Shown here in pieces: positions 52,224 to 61,094 of a stretch of 64,000 nucleotides of DNA. The DNA is taken from positions 1 through 64,000 of the forward strand of contig NZ_BJWG01000008.1 in NCBI RefSeq assembly GCF_007990245.1. The letters are read 5' to 3'. The position numbers were made by a program, and so were the translations under genes. Origin of the DNA: Cellulomonas composti. GTDB taxonomy: Bacteria; Actinomycetota; Actinomycetes; Actinomycetales; Cellulomonadaceae. Under the pieces are notes generated by a model. The model was given only the letters and a program-made list of their open reading frames with translations. It made no database searches and was not told the DNA's origin. The first letter of the stretch is position 1, and each line of letters begins with the position of its first letter.

Positions 52224-55200
52224 TCACGCTGCGTCGGCTTCGGCGATCTGTTCGGCCTGCTGGATGATCAACTCGGTTGCCAGCGGTTCCTTGTCCGGGG
52301 GGTACCCGTACTTGAGCAGGAGCCGCTTGATCCGCGTCCGCAACTTCGCGCGGACTGTCTCCTTGACCTGCCAGTCGGTCTTGGCGTCGTTGCGGACGAT
52401 GTCGGTGAGTTCGTGCGCGATGAGGACCATGACGTCGTCCTTCATCGCCTCGCGTGCGGACTCGTTGGTGGCCAGGGCGTCATAGAACGCGAGTTCGTTC
52501 TCTGTGAGACCCGTCTCTTCGCCGCGCTGACGCTGCGCTCGGATCGCCTTGGCGATCTCGACGATCTCGGCGATGACCTGCGCGGCGTCGATCGTGCGGT
52601 TCTGGTAGCGGTTGAGCGCGTCGGCGAGCATCTCGGAGAACTTGCGCCCGGCCACGACGTTGCGCTTGGCGACGATCTTGACCTCCTTGGAGATCAGGCG
52701 GCGCACGGCCTCCAGTTGCAGCGACTTGTTGTCGGACGCGGCGAACTTCGCGCGGAACTCGTCGTCGATCACAGAGATGTCGGGCTTGTCGAGGCCGGCC
52801 TCGGCGAAGATGTCGATGACCCCGGAGCCCGACATGTGCTCGCTGATGATCTGCCGCACGGCCGTGTCGAGGACTGCCTCGCCGTCCGGGGTGCGGTCGA
52901 CCGCTTCGATCTTGGCGATGGACTGGCGCACGGCGTCGAAGAACGCGACATCGTCGCGGATCGCAGTCGCCTCTTTGGAGGTCGGAACGAGGGAGAACAG
53001 CCGCTTGAGCCGCCCGGTGTGCGCCATGAACCGCTTCTTGAGTGAGGGGCTGTCCGCGGCGTCAGTGTCGAACTCGCCGGTCTGCACGTCGTCACTGGTC
53101 TCGTCGAGCCCGCGCTCGGACTCCAGGAGGTGGTCGACGGCCGCGGTGACCGCGTACACGAACGCCTTGGCGTTACCGGAACCGAGGACGGTGACCCAGT
53201 CGATGTCGTGCAGGAGGTCGGAGACGATCGCGTGCTCGACGAGCATCTCGGGGATGGCGGCCAGACGCACGTCCTCGCCGATGGAACGGTCTTGCTTGTC
53301 GCGGTCGGTGTAGGTGGCGAGGGCGTCCTTGAGGTTCTCGGCGATGCCGATGTAGTCGACGATCAGCCCCGACGGCTTGTCCTTGAACGTGCGGTTCACG
53401 CGGGTGATGGCCTGCATGAGCCCGGCTGAGCGCATCGGCTTGTCCACGTACATGGTGTGCATCGGCGGGGAGTCAAACCCGGTCAGCCACATGTCCCGCA
53501 CGATCACGAGTTCCAGCGGGTCGTTCGCGTCGGACGCGCGGGCCTTCATGTCACGACGTTCCTGCTGGTTACGAATGTGCGGCTGGAAGGTGGCAGGGTC
53601 GGTCGCGTTTCCAGTGATGACGACCTTGAGGACGCCGGCCTTGTCGTCGTCCGAGTGCCACTGGGGCCGCAGCGCGATGATCGCCTCGTACAGGTCGACG
53701 GCGATGCGCCGCGACATCGTCACGATCATCGCCTTGCCCGCCAGCACCTCCCGGCGAGCCTCCCAGTGCTCGACGATGTCGGCGGCGAGTTGATTGATCC
53801 GCTTGTCCGAGCCAACGATCGCCTCGACCTTGGCCCACTTGGACTTCAGGCGCTCGGAGATCTCCTCCTCCGAGCCGACTGTGGCGTCGTCGAACTCGTC
53901 GTCGATCTCAGACTTGGCGTCCTCCGGCAGTTCGACCCGGGCCAGGCGCGGCTCGTAGAACACCTTGACCGTGACGCCGTCCTCGATCGCCTGCGTCATG
54001 TCGTAGACGTCGATGTACTCACCGAAGATCTCCGCGGTCGAGCGGTCCTTCTCGTCAATCGGCGTGCCCGTGAACCCGATGAACGACGCCTCCGGAAGCG
54101 CGTCGCGCACGTTGCGGGCAAACCCGTCGATGACGTCGTAGTTCGACCGGTGCGCCTCGTCGACCATCACCACGATGTTGTGCCGCTCCGACAGCAGCGG
54201 GAACGACCGGCCGGCTTCGCGGTCCTCCTTGGTCAGACCGAACTTCTGCACCGTGGTGAAGACGATCCCGCCCGACTCGCGGCCGGCCAGCAGGTCCTTC
54301 AAGTGCTGGCGCGACTCCGCCTTAACCGGTGCTTCCGGCAGGGGAGAGCCGGGTTTGGACGGGGCGAACGTCTCGTCGAAGAGTTGGTCGTCTAGGTCGT
54401 TGCGGTCCGTCAGCACGACCAGTGTCGGGTTCTCCATCCCGGGATGGGTCATCACCTTGCCCGCGTAGAACGCCATCTCCAGCGACTTGCCCGACCCCTG
54501 CGTGTGCCACACGACGCCGATGCGCCCGTCCGTCTCGACCGACTCCAGCGTCTGATCGACCGCCTTGTTCACCGCCCAGTACTGGTGGTACTTGGCCACC
54601 GCCTTGCGCGTCTGGACGCCCTCACCGAACGTGGCGACGAAGTGCCGCACCAGGTCAAAGAACACCTCCGGGCGGAACATCCCCCGAGTCAGCACCTCGA
54701 CCTGCGGGATGCGGTGACCGTCAAGGCTCTTCGGGTCACGGACAGTGCCGTCGATCGTCTTCCACGCCGCCCAGTGGTTCCACGGCGCGGAGAACGACCC
54801 GGCCAGCGCCTCGTACCCGTCTGAGACGACTGCCACCTGGTTCCACTTGAACACGTCGGGTATCTGGCTGCGATAGGTAGCCAACTGCCGGAACGCACCA
54901 CTGACCTTCGCGTAGGTCTTCCCGATCCGCTTGAGTTCGAAGATCGCCAGCGGCAGTCCGTTGACGAACAGCAGCACGTCGGGCCTGCGCGTCCTCTTGG
55001 GACCCTCAATGGAGAACTGGTTGATCGCCAACAGGTCATTGGCCCGCGGATTCTCCCAGTCGACTAGCCGCGCCCGGTCCGACCGCAGGGCGCCATCAGC
55101 GTCGTGGAACTCGACAGGCACCCCCTGGGTCAGGTACCGGTACCCAATCCAGTTCTCCGACTCCACCACGGGCGACTCGGTGCGGGTCACGGTGGCCACA

Positions 55201-55409
55201 ACGTCGTCGACCGCCGCCGGCGGCAGCCGAGGGTTGAGGTCCTCAACCGCCATGCGCAGCCGGCCGACGAGCACGACCTCGCGATAATCCGAGCGCTCCG
55301 CAGCGACCTCCCCCGGCGCGACGTCAGGACCGTAGACGTGGGACCAGCCCAACTCCTCCAAGATCTCCAGAACCCAGCGCTCAAGGTCGTCCTCGGTCGG
55401 CCCGACCAT
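52224..55409 (-). CDS. hsdR: Type I restriction enzyme, R subunit
   Basis: A 1061-residue translocase-nuclease. An N-terminal PD-(D/E)XK nuclease is indicated by RRPDVLLFVNGLPLAIFELK (about 145-165). The SF2 motor has Walker A HTQGSGKS (about 303), DEAHRS and GFTGTPID. The C-terminal helical domain is also present. It cleaves DNA lacking the HsdM/HsdS methylation after translocation. The ATG overlaps the hsdS stop by one base (TGATG); GTG 55412 is an equal alternative. All motifs are intact. Confidence 0.95.
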   Translation of the reverse strand: MVGPTEDDLERWVLEILEELGWSHVYGPDVAPGEVAAERSDYREVVLVGRLRMAVEDLNPRLPPAAVDDVVATVTRTESPVVESENWIGYRYLTQGVPVEFHDADGALRSDRARLVDWENPRANDLLAINQFSIEGPKRTRRPDVLLFVNGLPLAIFELKRIGKTYAKVSGAFRQLATYRSQIPDVFKWNQVAVVSDGYEALAGSFSAPWNHWAAWKTIDGTVRDPKSLDGHRIPQVEVLTRGMFRPEVFFDLVRHFVATFGEGVQTRKAVAKYHQYWAVNKAVDQTLESVETDGRIGVVWHTQGSGKSLEMAFYAGKVMTHPGMENPTLVVLTDRNDLDDQLFDETFAPSKPGSPLPEAPVKAESRQHLKDLLAGRESGGIVFTTVQKFGLTKEDREAGRSFPLLSERHNIVVMVDEAHRSNYDVIDGFARNVRDALPEASFIGFTGTPIDEKDRSTAEIFGEYIDVYDMTQAIEDGVTVKVFYEPRLARVELPEDAKSEIDDEFDDATVGSEEEISERLKSKWAKVEAIVGSDKRINQLAADIVEHWEARREVLAGKAMIVTMSRRIAVDLYEAIIALRPQWHSDDDKAGVLKVVITGNATDPATFQPHIRNQQERRDMKARASDANDPLELVIVRDMWLTGFDSPPMHTMYVDKPMRSAGLMQAITRVNRTFKDKPSGLIVDYIGIAENLKDALATYTDRDKQDRSIGEDVRLAAIPEMLVEHAIVSDLLHDIDWVTVLGSGNAKAFVYAVTAAVDHLLESERGLDETSDDVQTGEFDTDAADSPSLKKRFMAHTGRLKRLFSLVPTSKEATAIRDDVAFFDAVRQSIAKIEAVDRTPDGEAVLDTAVRQIISEHMSGSGVIDIFAEAGLDKPDISVIDDEFRAKFAASDNKSLQLEAVRRLISKEVKIVAKRNVVAGRKFSEMLADALNRYQNRTIDAAQVIAEIVEIAKAIRAQRQRGEETGLTENELAFYDALATNESAREAMKDDVMVLIAHELTDIVRNDAKTDWQVKETVRAKLRTRIKRLLLKYGYPPDKEPLATELIIQQAEQIAEADAA

Positions 55410-56521
55410 CACGTCACCGCCATGCTCTCGGACACACGGATCTTGCTGGACATCAGCAGTGGCAGGAGTTCGTCACGGGTTCGCATGAGGTCGGCGATCT
55501 CTCCTTCTAGGGCGCGAACTCCAGAGAGGTACACCTGCGCTTCGCGGTCAAACGCTTCAAGCCTGGCTGTTCCGGGCACGGCGACCAGTCGCGAAAGGGC
55601 GTTCGTCCGGTTCAACCCGGGGACCGCTGAGTCCGTGTTCATGTGCTCAAGCCCAGCGTCGCGGAGCGCGAAGTATGCGTATGCCATCGGGAGGTCGGTC
55701 GCGACGAAGAACGCAGTGTCGATCGGGAAGAAGTCATCGAAAACCCACGTCACCGACCCGACGGTTCCCTTTCGTCCGACCACGACGCCTGGCCCGCGTG
55801 CGAGGACTGCATCGCTGTGGTCAACGATGCCCGCGCTGCTGACAACCGGATGCGGCCCCGGGCGGCGGTCACGCGCCGGCATTGCCTTGCCGTACTTCAA
55901 CTCGATGTGCTCACTCAGTACCGACAACTCACCTGAGGCGGCGGCCGCCTGGTACGCCGCCGCGGCGCGCTGCCACAAACCGTCGACCAGCCGATGGTTC
56001 GTGTGGATGAGGTCTTCGAAGGCCCCGAGCGCACTGGCGATCCGCCGCTGCTCATCCAACGGCGGAAGCGACACGCGGTAGTTCTGGATCTGCGTCTTGC
56101 TGATGTGCGGAACCGCAGTTCCCGTCTGGACGCCGAGGATGTGGTCGGTGAACCGCCGCTCGTAGAGGAGCCATTTGAGGTATCCCTGGTCGAGCCCGTC
56201 CTTTGCTCGTAGCCGGGCGACCCGCTGAACGAGAAGCGCGCCGATCGCCCCCTCCCGGACGTCAGAGACCTTGAGCCCGGCCTCGATCCATGGGCGGTCC
56301 ATGGCGAGTACGACGTCGCCCAACGCCAACCGGTACTGCGCGAACGACTCCGCGCCCGACCTCGGCCAGCGCTGGACCCCGTCCCAGCGAATCCGTCGTT
56401 GGACGACGTTGTCGCCTCTCAGGAGCGGTACGTCTTCAGGGTTCTGCGTGAAGTCAGCGCTCTTGAATGGGTATCCCGTGAGGATGTCGACGACATCCCC
56501 GAGAGTGGTCGTTTCACCCAT
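55409..56521 (-). CDS. hsdS: Type I restriction-modification specificity subunit
   Basis: A 370-residue DNA-recognition subunit with two target recognition domains. TRD1 (about 5-170) ends with the conserved helix lead SLPPLDEQRRIASALGAFED. TRD2 (about 190-350) is followed by a matching coiled helix LSGVRALEGEIADLMRTRDE. ATG 56521 lies inside hsdM (8-nt overlap). It determines the bipartite target, which cannot be predicted here. The first TRD opens with GDVVDILTGYPFKSADF, a common HsdS start. Confidence 0.93.
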   Translation of the reverse strand: MGETTTLGDVVDILTGYPFKSADFTQNPEDVPLLRGDNVVQRRIRWDGVQRWPRSGAESFAQYRLALGDVVLAMDRPWIEAGLKVSDVREGAIGALLVQRVARLRAKDGLDQGYLKWLLYERRFTDHILGVQTGTAVPHISKTQIQNYRVSLPPLDEQRRIASALGAFEDLIHTNHRLVDGLWQRAAAAYQAAAASGELSVLSEHIELKYGKAMPARDRRPGPHPVVSSAGIVDHSDAVLARGPGVVVGRKGTVGSVTWVFDDFFPIDTAFFVATDLPMAYAYFALRDAGLEHMNTDSAVPGLNRTNALSRLVAVPGTARLEAFDREAQVYLSGVRALEGEIADLMRTRDELLPLLMSSKIRVSESMAVT

Positions 56522-58121
56522 CTGCGACCGCCAAGGAGTCAAGAGCCGCGATGACCAGCCCCTGGAGTCGGGAGCGCTCCTCAAATCCGTTGCGGATCTC
56601 GGTCGTGAGACGTGTGATCTTCTCCTCCAGCGGTTCGCTGTCGTCCTCGACTTCCTCACTGCCGACGTATCGGCCCGGGGTTAGAACGTAGCCGTGCTCG
56701 GCGATTTCGGACGTCGAGACGGAGCGGCAGAAGCCGGGTACGTCCTCGTACTGCGTGTCGACGCTGGTCTCGGTGCCGCGCCAGGAGTGGTAGGTGTCCG
56801 CGATGCGCAGGACGTCCTCGGTGGTGAACTCGCGCAGCGTGCGGGTGGTCAGTGACCCGAGCCCGCGGGCGTCGATGAACAGAGTCTCGTCGGTACGTAC
56901 CCGGGTTGTGCGGCCGTGTCGGTTGACCGATCCCTTGTTGCGGGTGAGGAACCACAGGCAGACCGGGATCTGCGTGCCGTAGAAGAGTTGCGGGGGGAGC
57001 GCGACGATGCACTCGACGACGTCGCCCTCGACCATCGCCTGACGGATCTCGCCCTCGCCGTTTTGCTGCGACGAGAGCGAGCCGTTCGCGAGGACGGTCC
57101 CCACGGTGCCGGTGGGCGAGGTGTGGTGCAGGAAGTGCTGCAACCACGCGTAGTTGGCGTTCTGCGCCGGCGGGGTGCCGTACTTCCAGCGCACGTCCTG
57201 ACGGAGCCGTTCGCCGCCCCAGTCGGAGTCGTTGAACGGTGGGTTGGCGATCACGTAGTCAGCCCGAAGGTCGGGGTGCGCGTCGGCGTGGAACGAGTCG
57301 CCCCACTGTGGGCCGAGATTGGCCTCGATGCCGCGCAGCGCGAGGTTCATCTTCGCCAGCCGCCAGGTGGTCGGGTTGGACTCCTGACCGAACACGGAGA
57401 TGTCGTTGCGTGAGCCGCCATGGGCGGCGACGAACTTGTCGGCCTGGACGAACATGCCACCCGAGCCGCACGCCGGGTCAAGGACGCGCCCACGGTAGGG
57501 CTGGAGCATCTCGACGAGGAGTTCGACCACCGAGCGGGGCGTGTAGAACTCGCCTGCCTTCTTGCCCTCGTTCGACGCGAACTGGCCCAGGAAGTACTCG
57601 TACACGCGGCCCAGCACGTCCAGGCCGGAGAACTCGGCGGCGGCGAGGTCCTGACGGGAGAACGTGTCGATGAGACCGCCGAGGTCTTCGCTGCGTAGTT
57701 CGGCCTGCGTGTAGTTCTTCGGCAGCACGCCCTTGAGCGTCGGGTTCTCGCGCTCTATGGCGTCCATGGCCTCGTTGACGCGCCTGCCGATGTCGGCCTG
57801 CTTGGCGGCCTTGCGCAGGTCGTCCCAGCGGTGCCCCTGCGGGACCCAGAACACACCCTCGGCGGTGTACTCGTCACGGTCCTCTAGGACCGACTTCTTC
57901 GCCTCGGCCGTCGGCATGAAGTAGTCGGAGGACTCGTCGTCGACCAGTTCGGCGAGTTCGCTGTGCCGGACCATGAAGGTGTCCGAGACGTACTTGAGGA
58001 AGATCAGGCCGAGCACGACGTGCTTGTAGACGGCGGAGTCCATCTTCCCGCGGAGTCTGTCCGCGGCCGCCCAGAGTGTCGCTTCCAGGCTTTCGGTCTG
58101 GGTCTTGTTCTTTGGTGGCAC
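56514..58121 (-). CDS. hsdM: Type I restriction-modification methyltransferase subunit
   Basis: A 535-residue N6-adenine methyltransferase. An N-terminal helical domain (KMDSAVYKHVVLGLIFLKYV) precedes the catalytic domain with SAM motif I DPACGSGGMFVQ (about 212) and motif IV NPPF (about 292). GTG 58121 has GAAGG six bases before it; GTG 58127 is in frame just upstream. First gene of the hsdM-S-R operon, whose overlapping ends imply coordinated translation. Confidence 0.95.
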   Translation of the reverse strand: MPPKNKTQTESLEATLWAAADRLRGKMDSAVYKHVVLGLIFLKYVSDTFMVRHSELAELVDDESSDYFMPTAEAKKSVLEDRDEYTAEGVFWVPQGHRWDDLRKAAKQADIGRRVNEAMDAIERENPTLKGVLPKNYTQAELRSEDLGGLIDTFSRQDLAAAEFSGLDVLGRVYEYFLGQFASNEGKKAGEFYTPRSVVELLVEMLQPYRGRVLDPACGSGGMFVQADKFVAAHGGSRNDISVFGQESNPTTWRLAKMNLALRGIEANLGPQWGDSFHADAHPDLRADYVIANPPFNDSDWGGERLRQDVRWKYGTPPAQNANYAWLQHFLHHTSPTGTVGTVLANGSLSSQQNGEGEIRQAMVEGDVVECIVALPPQLFYGTQIPVCLWFLTRNKGSVNRHGRTTRVRTDETLFIDARGLGSLTTRTLREFTTEDVLRIADTYHSWRGTETSVDTQYEDVPGFCRSVSTSEIAEHGYVLTPGRYVGSEEVEDDSEPLEEKITRLTTEIRNGFEERSRLQGLVIAALDSLAVADG

Positions 58122-58550
58122 GATCACCCTTCTCGCACGTCGGATGGGGTCATCCTGTCACCAGCCCCTGCCGTCCCGGGACGGTGCCGCGCGCATGCCC
58201 GGTGTGCAATGTGCGAGGTACCGCCTGCTCCTCGGGCTGGGGCCGTCAGGATCGCCTTGGCCGCGTAGCCGGTGCCCGTGTTGATGATCGGCCCGCATTG
58301 GGTCTTGACGTCCGACTGCTCGACGCCTCGGTACGTGACGATCCCAGCGGTTCTGTGGGACAAGGAGCGTCCGGCGTACCTGCCTTGAACACCCCTTCCC
58401 GCCAGCGACCAACCCACAGGCCGAGGTCCGGATCTGACTTGGACTGCCAGATGCGGAACGGGTCGGCTGATCAGCCCCAGGGTCGTGGGAGGTCATCCAC
58501 CGGGCCATGCAGTGCCTGGCGGTCAGCCCGCCTCCGAAGCGCTCCCGCGC
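58122..58550. other. 429-bp gap between rep and hsdM
   Basis: It should contain the hsd promoter. On the minus strand a frame at 58124-58417 ends two bases before hsdM. About 33 codons in its middle (58226-58324, encoding VEQSDVKTQCGPIINTGTGY) have strong G/C third positions, but both ends do not and no good start is seen. It may be a gene remnant or a leader. No RNA gene was recognised. Confidence 0.5.
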
Positions 58551-59705
58551 CTAGGCAGCCCTCACTCGGCCAGATGCGTAGTCGAAGGCCATCGCCGAGC
58601 CTGCGGTTTGCGCTAGGACGTCAGCCGCTGACAGCCCCCACTTCAGGGCGAGGGCTCGGTATCGGGCGATCGTGGTGGGGCTCTGACTTGGCGGCGGCAG
58701 GCCCAGCGCGTCCGCATGCAGCATGCCCATGACCTGGCCGAGGAACTTGTAGTCGGTGTCGCCCGATGTCGCCAGCCGTATGTGGACTTCTTCCAGGTGT
58801 GAGGGCCCACCGACCGGGGTGTCGAACCTGACCCGGCGGAAGAACTCCCGGCTGACTTCGTCGAGCCTGGTTGGGTGATCTAGGTCGCTCACAGTGCGGA
58901 TCCCCTTCCGATGCAGGGTGTCGCGATGCAGTTGGACCTCAAAGCGGACACGGGCGACGGCCATCGCCGTCGGACTCGCGGTCAGCATCACGCGACCGTT
59001 GCGCTGACGCGACACGCTCGCGAGGCCCTCGATCTGTGCTTGCTTGTCGTAGAGCAAGGCGCGCCACGTCCGCGATGGGGTGGCGCGTTCTAGGCCGACC
59101 GCTCCGCCGGGAGCGACGTGCAGCCTCGTCGTGTGTGTTCTTCGGGCGGGAAGCCGGGCCAAGTTGTACAGGAGCGGGCTCAGGGCCGTCACGTCGGTGA
59201 AGTCCCGATCGAGATCGAGTCGAGTGATACGCAGCGCTCCCAGGTCGTCGGCCCAGTCCACGACCTCGGCGGCCTGCTCGTACAGGTAGCGGATCGCTTC
59301 TACGGCTTCACTTGCGTCCAGCGAGGTGATGTTGTGCCCGCGTACCAGGGTCGGGAGCGAGCGTTCAAGGACGGCCTCCATCCCGCGAGGCGTGTGGCGA
59401 ACCAGTAGGTCGACGTCGGGTAGCGCACATGTGTTGGAGGTGACCCTCTCGTGAACTTCGCCGTTGTCGTCGACCGAGTGCACGGATCGCCAACTCCGGA
59501 TGGCGTGATCGGAGATCCGGCCAACCACGCGAACTGTGTCCACCCGAGTGATGGGCGAGACTCCGAAGGAAGAAAGTGGAGGCTTCGCGTCCCTGTTAGT
59601 AGAGGGCTCCGAGAACGGGTTCAGTACGGGATGGCGCTCAAGCAAGGCCGGGAGCCGCTCCCGGCGAACTGTGGAATCTCTCTGCCTGTCATCGCGCGCG
59701 AACAT
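58551..59705 (-). CDS. Rolling-circle replication initiator (gene II/X- or RepSA-like)
   Basis: A protein of about 384 residues. LRITRLDLDRDFTDVT and, later, VARVRFEVQLHRDTLHRKGI match the two-part core of phage gene II/plasmid Rep initiators that nick at the origin. The C-terminal third carries a helix-turn-helix-like stretch (TTIARYRALALKWGLSAADV). The start is uncertain: ATG 59705 has no good ribosome site, and GTG 59543 would begin just before VDTVRVVG, where homologues usually start. It would allow the excised circle to replicate. Confidence 0.68.
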   Translation of the reverse strand: MFARDDRQRDSTVRRERLPALLERHPVLNPFSEPSTNRDAKPPLSSFGVSPITRVDTVRVVGRISDHAIRSWRSVHSVDDNGEVHERVTSNTCALPDVDLLVRHTPRGMEAVLERSLPTLVRGHNITSLDASEAVEAIRYLYEQAAEVVDWADDLGALRITRLDLDRDFTDVTALSPLLYNLARLPARRTHTTRLHVAPGGAVGLERATPSRTWRALLYDKQAQIEGLASVSRQRNGRVMLTASPTAMAVARVRFEVQLHRDTLHRKGIRTVSDLDHPTRLDEVSREFFRRVRFDTPVGGPSHLEEVHIRLATSGDTDYKFLGQVMGMLHADALGLPPPSQSPTTIARYRALALKWGLSAADVLAQTAGSAMAFDYASGRVRAA

Positions 59706-59883
59706 GCCCGTAGCCCGTACCCGCGACGCCCGCGCCCGTCCACGCAGTTTCTGCGACGACGACCGGGGCGCCAGCACTCACCAGTGAATCCGCGAAGTCC
59801 ATCTCGCGCTCGAGTCTCGAGATTCTTCTATCTTCGAGATCCGGAAGCGGGGGCCTGTGACCGGCCGGGTTGGTGTCGCCCAC
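59689..59883 (-). CDS. Small unknown protein between rep and the 59885 gene
   Basis: A 64-residue frame starting at GTG 59883, one base after the upstream stop (TGACGTG), and overlapping the long rep start by 17 bases. It contains a charged helix (DRRISRLEREMDFADSL). No family is recognised. The close spacing to its neighbours is the main support. Confidence 0.45.
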   Translation of the reverse strand: MGDTNPAGHRPPLPDLEDRRISRLEREMDFADSLVSAGAPVVVAETAWTGAGVAGTGYGHVRAR

Positions 59884-59884
59884 G

Positions 59885-60133
59885 TCAACGCCCCAGCACC
59901 ACGGCCAGCAACGCGTACAGGTCGGCGGCGAAGATATGGGACCGACAGGCGGCGGCCAGGTCGGCCTCGGTGCCGTCGCCGGGCTCGTCCACCAGTTCCG
60001 GCCCGGCCGCGTAGTCGAGAGGCCAGCCGTCGTCGTTGATGCTGTCGGCGATCCAGCGCTGCTCCGCGACGTCCCAGGTCATGTAGACCTTGATCGTGGC
60101 CTCGACGCGATGTCCGGTCGTGTTGTCGCCCAC
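59885..60133 (-). CDS. Small unknown element protein (82 residues)
   Basis: It starts at GTG 60133, with GAGGAG nine bases upstream, 13 bases after the excisionase stop. The sequence VEATIKVYMTWDVAEQRWIA suggests a beta-strand-rich N-terminal half and a helical end. No family is recognised. It is part of the minus-strand xis-to-rep operon. Confidence 0.6.
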   Translation of the reverse strand: MGDNTTGHRVEATIKVYMTWDVAEQRWIADSINDDGWPLDYAAGPELVDEPGDGTEADLAAACRSHIFAADLYALLAVVLGR

Positions 60134-60146
60134 AGCGCGTGTCTCC

Positions 60147-60389
60147 TCAGTTGGTCTCGTCGTCGGCCACTGAGCGGCGCAGCGGCACACCCAGCGCCGC
60201 GGCCAAATCGGCCTTGGTGACGACGTAACGGGCGCCGACGCGGTGGACCGGTGCCGGGAACTGCCCGGAGTGGGCCAGGCGGTAAGCGGCGTCGCGCCCG
60301 ATGCCCCAGAAACGGCCGGCTTGAGGAAGGTCCACGGTCGCGGGCAGCGTGTCGAGTTCGGCCAGGTGGGCCGCCGTTATGGATCGCAT
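60147..60389 (-). CDS. Excisionase-like MerR/HTH_17 DNA-binding protein
   Basis: An 80-residue winged helix-turn-helix protein. TVDLPQAGRFWGIGRDAAYR and LAHSGQFPAPVHRVGARYVV match the excise/HTH_17 pattern (DLPxAGxxxGIGR, then FPxPVxRxGxRYxV). Such proteins direct integrase towards excision and often regulate rep-xis-int operons. It is divergent from the 60450 gene, with 60 bp between them that must hold both promoters. Start ATG 60389. Confidence 0.8.
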   Translation of the reverse strand: MRSITAAHLAELDTLPATVDLPQAGRFWGIGRDAAYRLAHSGQFPAPVHRVGARYVVTKADLAAALGVPLRRSVADDETN

Positions 60390-60449
60390 AGCCCAAGTGT
60401 CGTAGTGATTAGGTAGCAATGACCATGGGATGCTTGCTAGTCTTCGACG

Positions 60450-61094
60450 ATGGACGAAGACGCCGTAGGAGTGGTGGGCGGCGTGGGCATGGTGGGCGGC
60501 CTCCTTGTGCGGAACGCCCCGTCACCCGGCTGGGTGATGTTCCGAGAAACCGAACTCTTCGCCGGCTGGATCGCAGTCCTCGTCGGGCTAGTAGATGGCG
60601 CCCCGCGGCTTATCGGGCTGCAGTTGAAGCCGACAAGCGTGACGGCAGACCAGGTAGCCCTCGACGCCTCCACGATCGCTCGGCTCCCGCTCCGGACCCT
60701 CACCGTGGTGGCCGCCCGCGTGCTGGACCTGATGCCCGACGGCAGAACCCGGGCTCCCGAAGGTGAAGAGGCTTTCACTGACGGTAGGCTGCCGGCCTTC
60801 TGGGCGCCCGAGGTCGCGCCCATCCGACCACGGGGCGGTTCCGACGAGTTCAGCGACTGGATCGCGGATACCTACGACCGTGCCGTAGCGCAGGGCCGAA
60901 GCGCGCGCTCGGTGATCGCAGACGCGATGCACGTCGGCCTAAAGCGAGCCGACCAGTTGATCTCCGAGGCGCGAGAGCGAGGGCGACTGCCCGAAGACCG
61001 CACGCGCCGCCGACGGGACGCCGCGCTCGCCGGCGTTACCATCCGGCAGCCGTCGAGTCCGCCCCAGAGACTTGTAAAGGTGCGTGAGGTGTGA
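60450..61094 (+). CDS. Unknown element protein with C-terminal HTH-like segment, coupled to int
   Basis: A 214-residue protein. The middle (ALDASTIARLPLRTLTVVAA) resembles proteins found next to actinobacterial integrated elements. The C-terminal part, DRAVAQGRSARSVIADAMHV followed by RADQLISEARERGRL, has the layout of a helix-turn-helix. Its stop overlaps the integrase start as GTGA, so the two are translated together. A role in regulating integration is inferred from coupling alone. Confidence 0.7.
   Translation: MDEDAVGVVGGVGMVGGLLVRNAPSPGWVMFRETELFAGWIAVLVGLVDGAPRLIGLQLKPTSVTADQVALDASTIARLPLRTLTVVAARVLDLMPDGRTRAPEGEEAFTDGRLPAFWAPEVAPIRPRGGSDEFSDWIADTYDRAVAQGRSARSVIADAMHVGLKRADQLISEARERGRLPEDRTRRRRDAALAGVTIRQPSSPPQRLVKVREV

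Noticed and set aside
58124-58417. A 97-residue gene upstream of hsdM
   Set aside because: Only the middle has coding-like third positions, the start region does not, and there is no ribosome site; listed as an unexplained region instead.
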